NCBI GenBank assembly: GCA_903952785.1
Contig: CAJBHC010000064.1
Span: 1-32,046 of the forward strand
Origin: an uncultured bacterium
GTDB lineage: Bacteria; Patescibacteriota; Minisyncoccia; Phycocordibacterales; CAIZLB01
Reading direction: 5' to 3'
Length of the DNA stretch: 32,046 bases
Shown: piece after piece, positions 7,723 to 15,292 of the stretch
Layout of the letters: each line of letters begins with the position of its first letter
How positions within the stretch are numbered: the stretch's first letter is position 1
Position numbers and translations under genes: made by a program
The notes under the pieces: generated by a model
The model's database searches: none
What the model was told of the DNA's origin: nothing
Seen by the model: only the letters and a program-made list of their open reading frames with translations

Positions 7723-8361
7723 TTACTTAATATTATCAGCCAGTATTTTATTAGAATTGTTAGACATAGCTTTGGCTACCTCTGACTTTTTCCAACAAGG
7801 AGCTGAGGACTTCCATGGAGTAGTACCTTCTTCATCGTAAAGTAACTTGGCATACGCCAGGTTTCCCTCGACAGAATAGATATCCATCCCCAGTTTCTTA
7901 GCACGCTTTGCGTGGTAATATTCATTAACTTGAGCTATACCAATATCTTGGCTGTTAGCTATTCCTCTAAGTGCAGTACCGTCTGCGTTAAACTGTCTGA
8001 ATCTTGACTCACATTTAACGATCTCTGCCATTATAGGTGTATCCTTGAAATATAATCTAACCTTACTTTCTATTTCTGCGTTTCTATCAAGTTTAATTGT
8101 CTTTGCCTTTGTAGCTTCAACTGCATCATGTATTGATTCTGCTTCTGCTACCTTAACAAGACCAATGGCTCTTGAAGATGTTGCGGTTATTGACGATTGT
8201 GTACTGGTCTCTGTAATTACAGGAGCATCTGTTCCCACCATACCTGAGACAACCATCGCTATACCTATTGTAAGTTGTAAAATAAAGAATCTATTAGGTT
8301 TGTAATGCGCATGTCTTTGTCTGAGTTGGCTATGCGCTTGCACGGAACTTAAAAAGCACAT
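7723..8361 (-). CDS. Secreted SLT-like lytic transglycosylase
   Basis: 212 residues from the ATG at 8361. A longer frame reaches 8388, but the -10 box (8379-8384) overlaps that region, so 8361 is the first usable start. A membrane/signal segment (ILQLTIGIAMVVSGMVG) precedes a Ser/Thr-rich linker. The C-terminal domain has IVKCESRF, in which the Glu fits the catalytic acid of lysozyme-like transglycosylases, then DIGIAQVN and later NLAYAKLLYDEEGTTPW and a terminal Cys-Trp. These enzymes cut the glycan chain of peptidoglycan. The family match is by motif; substrate details are inferred. Confidence 0.75.
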   Translation of the reverse strand: MCFLSSVQAHSQLRQRHAHYKPNRFFILQLTIGIAMVVSGMVGTDAPVITETSTQSSITATSSRAIGLVKVAEAESIHDAVEATKAKTIKLDRNAEIESKVRLYFKDTPIMAEIVKCESRFRQFNADGTALRGIANSQDIGIAQVNEYYHAKRAKKLGMDIYSVEGNLAYAKLLYDEEGTTPWKSSAPCWKKSEVAKAMSNNSNKILADNIK

Positions 8362-8378
8362 CTCTGTGCTACCCCAAT

Positions 8379-8407
8379 ATACTAGCATGACCGGCCAAAT
8401 CTGTCAA
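8379..8407 (-). promoter_or_regulatory. Near-consensus promoter of the transglycosylase gene
   Basis: Minus strand TTGACA (8402-8407), a 17-base spacer ending in TGC, then TAGTAT (8379-8384). The predicted start point is near 8372, leaving a leader of roughly ten bases before the ATG at 8361. Confidence 0.8.
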
Positions 8408-8717
8408 TCGTTTTTAGGGTACTTTTACCCCCCAAAAAGACCAAAGTAGCCCTATATATAACGATATAATCAATACAATACAGTTGACTATGCGTCAATG
8501 TATGTGTTTTAGTTTTCAGCCTTAGACATAGCCCTATAATGCCAAAAAGACCATTTTGGGTAATTTGGCATTATCCACATCCCCTACCCCAGAATACTTG
8601 ACTTTAAAAAATGGCATGGGTTCAGCAAAGTTGGACAAAAGTTATAATAATACGCCCAATATTTGACCCCCTTGTCGAGGTAAAATCGACCAGTATGACT
8701 TTATCTTGTTAAAGCCC
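8408..8717. other. Gene-free region with a 9-bp palindrome
   Basis: No supported gene. AATGCCAAA (8538-8546) is mirrored by TTTGGCATT (8564-8572) with a second nested pairing. Further promoter-like words (TTGACG, TATAAT) occur on both strands but cannot be tied to a gene. Confidence 0.45.
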
Positions 8718-8954
8718 CTATTCTCTCTTCTTAGCCGGTTTCTTTTTACCTTGCAACAGAATATCGTTCTGAAGGTTCAGTTCCCTCTTAAAGGTCTCGC
8801 TGGCCTTAATTAAGGTGTTTGTGTCACAGTTTAGAACGATATCCGCTGGCTCTTTATATACCCCAAGGAGATATATCAGAAAGCTGAAGTTAAACACCCC
8901 CAAAAGGATGGCTATCAGGAAAACCCAAAAATGTATTGATATTTTGTTCGTCAT
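8718..8954 (-). CDS. Small membrane protein with basic tail
   Basis: 78 residues. One long hydrophobic segment (about 7-31, HFWVFLIAILLGVFNFSFLIYLLGV) is followed by a soluble part and a Lys-rich end (GKKKPAKKRE). A TATAAC lies only two bases before the ATG, so the transcription start is uncertain. No family is recognised. The basic tail might contact nucleic acid or phospholipid head groups, but this is only a guess. Confidence 0.5.
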   Translation of the reverse strand: MTNKISIHFWVFLIAILLGVFNFSFLIYLLGVYKEPADIVLNCDTNTLIKASETFKRELNLQNDILLQGKKKPAKKRE

Positions 8955-9115
8955 AGGTTATACTGATGACCACTTCTCATATGGCACCAGCTGGGATATC
9001 ATCTCATGATCACCCCAAAGAAGTCATAAAGATTTTATAAAGATTTCCCAAAGTTTTAATAAAGTCTCAAAAGGAATGTTTTAAAATCCCAAATAACATA
9101 AAATAAGATAATAAT

Positions 9116-9388
9116 ATGGCAACAAAAAAAGCTGGAGGTTCAGCTAAAAACCTAACCGATTCAAATCCACAATACCTAGGTATAAAACTATACGCAGGTG
9201 AGCGCGCTCAAACTGGTTCAATTATTGTAAGACAAAGAGGAACAAAGATCATGGCTGGCAAAAACGTTGGAGTTGGTAAAGACCACACACTTTACGCTAC
9301 AGCCCCTGGAATTGTTGAGTACTCAACAAAGAGAAAGGTAGACTTTGATAACAAAGTAAGCAAGAAGAAGGTTGCTAATGTTAAGTAG
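9116..9388 (+). CDS. rpmA: Ribosomal protein L27 (bL27)
   Basis: 90 residues, the usual length for bL27, a large-subunit protein whose N-terminus reaches toward the peptidyl-transferase centre. The start [12 protein letters not shown], then [23 protein letters not shown] and the Gly-rich stretch with [13 protein letters not shown] are diagnostic. In most bacteria it follows rplU directly; here rplU lies about 22 kb away on the other strand. An AT-rich -10-like stretch (GATAAT) lies just before the ATG, consistent with a very short leader. It ends at a bidirectional terminator shared with the CAP-protein gene. Confidence 0.95.
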   Translation: MATKKAGGSAKNLTDSNPQYLGIKLYAGERAQTGSIIVRQRGTKIMAGKNVGVGKDHTLYATAPGIVEYSTKRKVDFDNKVSKKKVANVK

Positions 9389-9438
9389 TCACATAAGCTC
9401 GTCCTCACGCTAACTGGAGTAAGGCTCCAAAGTAAAGC

Positions 9439-9468
9439 AAAACACCCGTCGTAATTGGCGGGTGTTTT
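9439..9468. terminator. Bidirectional terminator between rpmA and CAP gene
   Basis: AAAACACCCG (9439-9448) pairs perfectly with CGGGTGTTTT (9459-9468) around a ten-base loop. The flanking A and T runs let it work in both directions between two convergent genes. Confidence 0.85.
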
Positions 9469-9540
9469 GGTGTCACTAAAATATATCGAAAATATATCGC
9501 GAGTTTCAAGAAGTCGGAGATGACTTTAGATGCCGGGGTC

Positions 9541-10467
9541 TTACTGATAGAACTCCGCAAAGCTGGTCTCAGCGCTCCCGCTCTTAAAAATGAGTAGCAC
9601 ATAAAGGATCAAAAGAATGGATAGTGGAATAAGTGCCATCTTGGCTATTCTGACAATCATCTTCCCGCTTGGATTCATGAGTGCTAAAAGCAATACTATG
9701 ATTATTAGGATGATGATGGTGCTTAGCACAATCGTTCTTATTTTGCCAGAAAAGATTAGCTCGTATAGAGAGATTGTATCGAAGGATGCACCCAAGACAT
9801 TAGTTGTGCTTGTCGCTGTACCAGCGCTGATTGCTGTTGTACTCCCAACATTTGTGCCACTCACGGAGCCTGTGGTTGATACTGGTAAATTACCAAATCC
9901 CATCTCTTCTTTTGGAGTTCCAAAAAGCTGAACAACAAAGACGGTTGGACGACCTTGATAGAAACCCTCTGCAATTCCAATGCCAATATCTTGATATTTA
10001 GATTTAACGATATTTGCTTTGTGAGTTGGCGAATTCATCCAAGCATTTACTACATCCCTAGAATAGTCAAAATTAACGGCCAAGTTCTCTCCCGCTGCTC
10101 TATAGGTATAGCCAGTTTGATCTATCCAGTACCATGGAGTTTTACCATCTGGGCTCTGATGGGCGAAGTATCCATTCTTCGCCATATCATCTGCCTTAGC
10201 TTGCGCCGCCTTTCTTAACGCCTCGTTAGATTTTAATTCTCCTAGGCCAAGAGATTGTCTCTCTTGGTTTGTGTCTTCAACTACTATGGAATTAATTACT
10301 AAGCCAGATAGACTATGATTTATTTTAAGGAAAAGATATTGATTAAATTGAGCAAAAACAATGAGCCCAATAATTACGATAGACAATAAAGAAACACCAG
10401 CTCCAGTCCAAAGATATGGCATCTTTTCGTTTCTGTGTATGAATGTCTTCTTTATTATGTTTTTCAT
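9541..10467 (-). CDS. Membrane-anchored CAP/SCP domain protein
   Basis: 308 residues. One membrane segment (about 20-41), then a CAP domain (about 60-180) with QERQSLGLGEL, AKADDMAKNGYFAHQSPDG, GENLA and WMNSPTHKANI, the standard signature blocks. A Ser/Thr-rich linker with VLGAS follows, then two C-terminal membrane segments (about 240-262 and 274-292). CAP proteins are found outside the cell; in bacteria their biochemical role is mostly unknown. A TATAAT at about 10536-10541 (minus strand) gives a leader near 60-70 bases. It converges on rpmA across a shared terminator. Confidence 0.88.
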   Translation of the reverse strand: MKNIIKKTFIHRNEKMPYLWTGAGVSLLSIVIIGLIVFAQFNQYLFLKINHSLSGLVINSIVVEDTNQERQSLGLGELKSNEALRKAAQAKADDMAKNGYFAHQSPDGKTPWYWIDQTGYTYRAAGENLAVNFDYSRDVVNAWMNSPTHKANIVKSKYQDIGIGIAEGFYQGRPTVFVVQLFGTPKEEMGFGNLPVSTTGSVSGTNVGSTTAISAGTATSTTNVLGASFDTISLYELIFSGKIRTIVLSTIIILIIIVLLLALMNPSGKMIVRIAKMALIPLSILLILYVLLIFKSGSAETSFAEFYQ

Positions 10468-10585
10468 TTTATGAATTGTTTTTTACTCAGTTCCTTACCC
10501 GATTAATGAAATTATTCAAATCTTTGTGGGTTTATTATAACAAAAAACTACCCTTGCGGATAGCTCTTTGTATATCTATCTTTTA

Positions 10586-11569
10586 TTATTTCAAGATTGG
10601 GAAAGCTCTGATCTCACTTGAACAAATAATCTTGTTTGCTGCGTATTGAGTTGTCTTATAGAAGTATCCTGTAGCAACAGGTTTTTTCATTAGACCAGCC
10701 TCAACCCAGGGGGCAAGAACAGTACTTAAATACTTTGTTTGAAAAACATTAACAGCTCTCTCAGTTTGTGATCCGAATTTTCCTGTTATAGGTAGTTTTG
10801 TGCCAATTTGTTCATTCAAGAACTTCTGTAGCTTCTTAACTTCAGCTTTATTGTTGTTCTTATTTGACTTTTTCATGTAGGTCTTGAACATCTGCCCACA
10901 AACAGCTTCTTTATCTGTATCAACAGATGCACCTAAAACTGACCCCGTTGTTGTTCCAAGTATAGTTGGAAAACCATAGTAACTTCCACCTGAACCACCA
11001 CTTGAGAAGCTAGTAGTTGAAGGTGCTGGAGTTGCGGGGACAACAGGAGGTGTTGTTGTGGCCACTGGTTCTTGAGCAAAACTATTACAGTTTCTATCTC
11101 CCATGTCTGTTGTTCCGTTATTGTCATTGTCTAGTCCGTCGTGACATAGAGCATATGAGTTTTCTACAACTACATTTATTGTATCAGGAATAGTCTCAGG
11201 TGCGGTTGCAAAACCAGCACAGTTTCTGTCACCCATATCTGTTGTTCCATTGTTATCATTGTCTAGTCCGTCGTGACATAGAGCATATGAGTTTTCTACA
11301 ACTACATTTGTTGTATCAGGAATAGTCTCAGGTGCGGTTGCAAAACCAGCACAGTTTCTATCTCCCATATCTGTTGTTCCATTGTTATCATTGTCTAGTC
11401 CATCGTGACATAGAGCATATGAGTTTTCTATAACTGGTGTAGAGACATCCTCTGACACTGAACCTGCAGCCTTTGCTATTGAAGCACCCAAAATCAACGC
11501 TACTGCGAAGAATGATGCACCCAATATTAGTACTGAAAAGGCAGTTACCTTAATATTTTTTGTAAACAT
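10586..11569 (-). CDS. Surface protein: Asp-rich repeats + PG-binding domain
   Basis: 327 residues with an N-terminal signal/membrane segment (about 8-34). Three near-identical 44-residue repeats start at residues 48, 92 and 136, each with CHDGLDNDNNGTTDMGDRNC. The DxDNDxxG pattern is the calcium-loop type seen in many secreted repeat proteins, with a Cys pair that could form a disulphide. A Pro/Thr- and Gly/Ser-rich linker follows, then a PG_binding_1-like domain (about 242-290: EVKKLQKFLNEQIG, KFGSQTERAVNVFQ). This suggests a wall-attached, calcium-stabilised surface protein. The function of the repeats is inferred. Confidence 0.78.
   Translation of the reverse strand: MFTKNIKVTAFSVLILGASFFAVALILGASIAKAAGSVSEDVSTPVIENSYALCHDGLDNDNNGTTDMGDRNCAGFATAPETIPDTTNVVVENSYALCHDGLDNDNNGTTDMGDRNCAGFATAPETIPDTINVVVENSYALCHDGLDNDNNGTTDMGDRNCNSFAQEPVATTTPPVVPATPAPSTTSFSSGGSGGSYYGFPTILGTTTGSVLGASVDTDKEAVCGQMFKTYMKKSNKNNNKAEVKKLQKFLNEQIGTKLPITGKFGSQTERAVNVFQTKYLSTVLAPWVEAGLMKKPVATGYFYKTTQYAANKIICSSEIRAFPILK
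11087..11428. repeat. Three tandem 132-bp repeats within a gene
   Basis: Three copies of a 132-bp unit (44 codons), the last partial. Differences between copies are few and mostly silent, so the copies look recent or homogenised. Confidence 0.85.
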
Positions 11570-11633
11570 ATAATAAATTTAAATTTTGGCTAATACCAGC
11601 ATAGTACCACTAAAGATAAAATAGTCAAGAAAA

Positions 11634-11665
11634 ATTGCCCGACTCCTGGGGTGGAGCCGAGCAAT
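11634..11665 (-). terminator. Terminator of the gene at 11695
   Basis: On the minus strand ATTGCTCGGCTCC pairs with GGAGTCGGGCAAT (two G-T wobbles) and is followed by TTTTTC. It lies about 30 bases past the stop. A second small palindrome (CCGGT/ACCGG, 11670-11682) lies between. Confidence 0.8.
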
Positions 11666-11694
11666 ATTACCGGTGTGACCGGCACTTTTTGACG

Positions 11695-12582
11695 TTACGG
11701 GGACGTCTTGGGTATCTGGACGTAGCGGGCGAAACGCTTCCCGATCTTGGGTACCCCTGGAATCTCGGTGGTTTCCGGCATTAAAGCCATGATATTCAGT
11801 GGAAGAGTAGGCCTGGATGACGGAATTACGACGTTTGGCGCCGTGACCCAATTCACCAGATCATTACTGACCTGAAGCTCCACGAGGCACGGAACCTGCT
11901 TTGAAGGATCGGTTGGCGCCACATATTCAAGCAGTCCATCCGTCATCCGGACCAAAACCTCGGTATCCGACTGGGTCAGAGTCTTGTTATAAGTCACCCC
12001 ACCGTACGTGTACGAGATGGAGATGTTGTAAACCAAACTGTAATAGTGTCCTGATAGGCCGAGCAACGGCCGGTCTGGGGTCCCGAGTGTGGTGGTCTGA
12101 TCCAACAATTGAAACCGTGACATTGTTGGGATGGTAGTCCCGCTGTTGTCTCCCAAGTATCCGGCAACGAAGCCAGAGGTTGGAGTAACATCGTTGCCGA
12201 CCGAGTCAAAGACGTAATAGTCTGGCGACCCTTGCGGGGCCGGATGGTACGAGCCGATTGGGACGTCCTTCCAAACGACAGCGCCGTTCTGGATGAGGGT
12301 GTATTCGAAGCGCCCGAACTTCACATCGGTGACATTCACAGGTGTACCATCGGCGGACTGAAACTCAATCTGCAGACCAGTGCCCAAGCGAACGATCTTC
12401 TGTGGAACAGCGTTTTGTGCTGGAGTAATTTTCGCCCTCCAGCTACTGGACTAGCTACCCGAGGGCGACCCGTTGATGGCAACACCGCTTTTCACGACGG
12501 GGTTGATTGGGGATGTCACATCAGCCGAGGCCAAAGTGACGAGTGACAAAAAGGCAATTAAGCCTTGAATTGTTTTTTTCAT
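11695..12582 (-). CDS. Secreted protein interrupted by an in-frame TAG
   Basis: From the ATG at 12582 the frame gives a clear signal peptide (MKKTIQGLIAFLSLVTLASA), about 23 more residues, then TAG at 12451-12453, and continues in the same frame for 251 codons to 11695. Without the TAG it would be a 295-residue exported protein. The body is rich in beta-type sequence and contains LEYVAPTDPSKQVPCLVELQ followed by VSNDLVNW, a phrase resembling the 'STDLINW' region of the neighbouring gene. Such wording is familiar from Verrucomicrobia-type secreted proteins (from memory, unchecked). It could be a pseudogene, a readthrough gene or a sequencing error. A TTG at 12387 could restart translation without the signal. 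Confidence 0.6.
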
Positions 12583-12658
12583 GGTTCTAATCTAATGGTT
12601 GTGTTGTGTGTTTCTGAATCGTCTTTGTCTGAGTGGACCACATAGAAGTCCATTAACA

Positions 12659-12710
12659 ACAATACATACATTTTTAGAAAAGTCAATGACTTTTCCTTGA
12701 ATTCTGATTT
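12659..12710 (-). promoter_or_regulatory. Promoter with shared upstream motif, unit 11695
   Basis: Minus strand: AGAATTCAAGG lies within 12695-12706, then TTGACT (12681-12686), a 16-base spacer and TATTGT (12659-12664). The leader before the ATG at 12582 is about 70 bases. Confidence 0.6.
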
Positions 12711-12734
12711 TAAATCAATTGTATTAAAGAGATT

Positions 12735-12760
12735 CACCCCAGCTCTCGCGAGCCGGGGTG
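12735..12760 (-). terminator. Terminator of the Asp-box gene
   Basis: CACCCC..GCTC pairs with GAGC..GGGGTG around CGCG; the arms are nearly perfect. It lies about 90 bases beyond the stop of the gene at 12852 and just before the promoter of the next unit. Confidence 0.65.
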
Positions 12761-12851
12761 GGTTTGGGTTGAGTGGTGCAAGACCACGTTTTAATACTAT
12801 GTTATCACTACTCTTGCTAAACAGCACCTCTTGGTTGCTTGCCTTGCATCC

Positions 12852-14099
12852 CTACTGCCATTTGCTGATCCGGTAGAAGAACTTAGGTGCACCCTTATCT
12901 TTATCATAGACCCGCAGTGACTGATCACCAACAGTTCCGGTGTACAGGTTACTGTTGGAATCAATAGCAACAATTTTTCTACCATCACCTGACAGACGGA
13001 CGCAGGTCCAACTAAAGGTGCGGTCCGAACTGAAGTAGCCCGTGAGACCAAAATCTTCCGATATAAGCAATCGGCTGGCATGGTCTCCAATTGCTACCAA
13101 GTTTGTCCCGACAGAATCCATAGACAGCGAGCCAAAACCTGCATCAGTCCAACCGTTGTCTGTCCATGTAATACCGCTATCAAGTGATTTTCGGATTGGC
13201 CCGCCGGCGCCACTGACTACAGCATATTTACTGCCATTTCCTGAAATCGCAATTGATGACCAGAAATAGCTATGCGTATAGTCAATATCGTTAACAACGC
13301 CATCCAATGGATTAGGTATCCTATTCAGCGTGTTTCCTCCGTCAGGAGATACCCAGACAGAACCACCATTGACTGTGGCGCCAAGCTTTAAGCCAGAGCC
13401 GTCAGAATCAATGGATGACCAGTTGGATCGGCCAGTTGATGTTCTTTCAATCCATGTGGTACCAAAGTCCGTGGATGTATGGATATAATCTTCCTGAGCA
13501 ACCGCAGCCAACCGTACACCACCATTGGATATGGTGACGCCAGTCCAACTGTGTATTCCAGACGAAGATCTCTCTACCCATGTATTGCCAGAATCACTAG
13601 AAGTGTATATATAGCCACCGTACACCGTTGCAACAAGGTAGGTGCCAGTTGGGTCAGAATCAACAAACCCCCACGATCTCATGCCGGCATTTAATCTTTC
13701 GACAAAGGTATTTCCAGAGTCTGTAGAGGTGTAGATGTAGCCAAGGCTTGTGATAGCCACAAGTTTGGTACCGTCATAAGAAGGGGTTACAAACCTCCAG
13801 CCCTTCTTCAACTCAGATGTTGTCATAGACGGCCCGGACGCAAACCCTTCTAATGACCAATTGATCAGGTCCGTGGATTTTTCCACCTGATAGAAGGCCA
13901 TCGGTTTTGAAACCCACCGAAGCATTGCAGGTTTTGAATCCGCGGGTGGTGAGTAGACTACCTTCATCGTACTTACATCCTGCCCTTCCGCTCTAGAACT
14001 CACGCGGAGCAATGGAGAGCAGAGAGTAAGGACTGTCATGACAAGCCATGCAAATGTGCTCGCGCACTTTCCATTCTTTGTTCTTTTTTCAATTTTCAT
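12852..14099 (-). CDS. Secreted Asp-box (BNR-type) beta-propeller protein
   Basis: 415 residues. An N-terminal signal segment (WLVMTVLTLCSPLL) is followed by QVEKSTDLINWS, then a run of Asp-box repeats with the S-x-D-x-G-x-T-W pattern: STDSGNTF, SSDSGNTW, STDFGTTW, SPDGGNTL, SLDSGITW and SEDFG. Repeats alternate with hydrophobic strands (KLVAITSLGYIYTS), as in sialidase-like or photosystem-assembly-like propellers. The sialidase catalytic arginines and FRIP motif are not evident, so a binding or structural role is more likely than an enzyme. It ends FFYRISKWQ. The coding region looks GC-richer than the resident genes. It has its own promoter with the shared motif and its own terminator. Confidence 0.78.
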   Translation of the reverse strand: MKIEKRTKNGKCASTFAWLVMTVLTLCSPLLRVSSRAEGQDVSTMKVVYSPPADSKPAMLRWVSKPMAFYQVEKSTDLINWSLEGFASGPSMTTSELKKGWRFVTPSYDGTKLVAITSLGYIYTSTDSGNTFVERLNAGMRSWGFVDSDPTGTYLVATVYGGYIYTSSDSGNTWVERSSSGIHSWTGVTISNGGVRLAAVAQEDYIHTSTDFGTTWIERTSTGRSNWSSIDSDGSGLKLGATVNGGSVWVSPDGGNTLNRIPNPLDGVVNDIDYTHSYFWSSIAISGNGSKYAVVSGAGGPIRKSLDSGITWTDNGWTDAGFGSLSMDSVGTNLVAIGDHASRLLISEDFGLTGYFSSDRTFSWTCVRLSGDGRKIVAIDSNSNLYTGTVGDQSLRVYDKDKGAPKFFYRISKWQ

Positions 14100-14237
14100 T
14101 CGTTCTGTTTCTTTCTATCGTTTTTTTGTTGTTCGATTTGTTTTGTCTTTTCAGTTTCAGCTTAAGCTTTTGAGCCCAGCCCTTTGTTCAGAGTGGACAG
14201 AAAGTCCAGACATAAGAATACACTAAATATTCAAAAA

Positions 14238-14261
14238 GTCACCCCAGATTGAATTACTACG
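14238..14261 (-). promoter_or_regulatory. Weaker copy of the shared promoter motif, unit 12852
   Basis: Minus strand GTAATTCAATC, then GTGACT in the -35 position (14237-14242) and TATTCT about 16 bases further. It matches the other three sites in order and sequence, but the gap between the two blocks is shorter. Confidence 0.45.
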
Positions 14262-14310
14262 ATTTGGGAGAATCGCCTACTGGGTGATTTTGGAGAATCA
14301 CAACTAGGTG
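14261..14310. repeat. Tandem pair of about 25 bp
   Basis: GATTTGGGAGAATC (14261-14274) and GATTTTGGAGAATC (14286-14299), each followed by a related CTAC/ACTAGGGT-type tail. The second copy overlaps the -35 area of the gene at 14325, so it could be an operator. Confidence 0.5.
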
Positions 14311-14324
14311 CTATAATAAAAAAA

Positions 14325-14441
14325 ATGATTAAGAAGATCATCTTAATTTTCTTGCTGGTTCTACTTCTTGTGTTTCTTTATTTTTTCTTTAATTCAAATG
14401 AAAATCTAAATGCCTATATTAATAAATATTCCAAAAATTAG
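14325..14441 (+). CDS. Tiny membrane peptide (38 aa)
   Basis: An ATG seven bases after TGCTATAAT (14309-14317) opens a 38-codon frame: a short basic start (MIKKII), one strongly hydrophobic segment (LIFLLVLLLVFLYFFF) and a polar tail ending YSKN. The promoter geometry matches the leaderless starts of murG, ddl and the membrane gene at 27762, which supports translation. No family is recognised. It was found by reading the promoter and is shorter than usual gene-calling limits. Confidence 0.5.
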   Translation: MIKKIILIFLLVLLLVFLYFFFNSNENLNAYINKYSKN

Positions 14442-14567
14442 CACAATGCCAGAAGAAAGTAATGGCGTAAATGAAGATCAGGAATTAATAGTGATTTTTT
14501 GTGGTGTAATTATACTTATATAAATAGGAAATTTCGATTTTATTTGATAAAGTGCCTTAAATTTCCA

Positions 14568-15137
14568 CTATATCTCCATCTCTTTATTAGAGAAAGGTTT
14601 GATCAAATTATCTAAATAACAAGCAGGATCTTCGCATGGCCAATCATATAATCTGATATTTGCTATATTTTTAGAATTGTAGGAATTCATTATGTATCTT
14701 TGATGCAAACTTGAATATTTCCAATCCAAGACATTATCTACAAATCCAGCAGTGAGAGGGTTTCTTTCAACATACCTAATAACAGTTTCAAGATGCTTTT
14801 GATCTTTTATTAAGAATGATTTAAATCTACCTTGGTATAAATGCCCTGTTCCAGTTGTATTATTATCTTTATGACACCTTTGTGTATGAACCACCGTCAG
14901 CCATTTCATAAAATGTGACAGCTCTTTATCATATCTTGTCTTTATCACGATATGAAAATGATTGTTCATTACAACATAAGCTACAATATCTGTGTCAAAC
15001 ATCTCTTGCGCATCTGATAAAACATTCATAAATAACGCAAAGTCTTTCTCAACGAAATTTATTTTTAGCCTTGCGTTGGCCCTATTTATATAATGATAAT
15101 ATCTATCTGCGATATCTATTCTTGGTTGTCTTGTCAT
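14568..15137 (-). CDS. REP-associated tyrosine transposase (RAYT, Y1)
   Basis: 189 residues from the ATG at 15137 (a longer frame reaches 15197, but a TATTAT lies just upstream of 15137). Family marks are MTRQPRIDIADRYYHYINR at the start, YVVMNNHFHIVIK with the HUH metal-binding histidine pair, and later GRFKSFLI followed by HLETVIRYVERNPLTAGFV, where the Tyr is the likely nucleophile, then WKYSS. RAYTs cut single-stranded hairpins (REP sequences) and are thought to be domesticated IS200/IS605 relatives. A perfect inverted repeat lies about 95 bases upstream. Confidence 0.9.
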   Translation of the reverse strand: MTRQPRIDIADRYYHYINRANARLKINFVEKDFALFMNVLSDAQEMFDTDIVAYVVMNNHFHIVIKTRYDKELSHFMKWLTVVHTQRCHKDNNTTGTGHLYQGRFKSFLIKDQKHLETVIRYVERNPLTAGFVDNVLDWKYSSLHQRYIMNSYNSKNIANIRLYDWPCEDPACYLDNLIKPFSNKEMEI

Positions 15138-15232
15138 CCCTATATAATAAACATATCGACATGAAATAAACCCGAAGATTTTATAAAGAATTAACAAACA
15201 ACAACATTACAACATCTTTTTTACATCATGTA

Positions 15233-15289
15233 TGGGGTCAGGCCCCAATTAAGACATGATTTATGAAAAAGGTGTGGGGCCTGACCCCA
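15233..15289. repeat. Perfect REP-like inverted repeat beside the RAYT
   Basis: TGGGGTCAGGCCCCA (15233-15247) and its exact inverse (15275-15289) are separated by 27 bases; each arm can also fold by itself (GGGG/CCCC). It lies between the RAYT and the helicase stop at 15293. GGGGTCAGGCCCC-type palindromes are commonly found next to RAYT genes (from memory), so this is the probable substrate. Confidence 0.8.
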
Positions 15290-15292
15290 AGA

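Noticed and set aside
12433-12467. Alternative genetic code with UAG as sense
   Set aside because: lysS and rpmA in this window end in TAG at their expected lengths, so UAG works as a stop.
12232-12546. 104-aa plus-strand ORF
   Set aside because: Antisense to the exported protein whose continuity in the minus frame is much better supported, even with the TAG.
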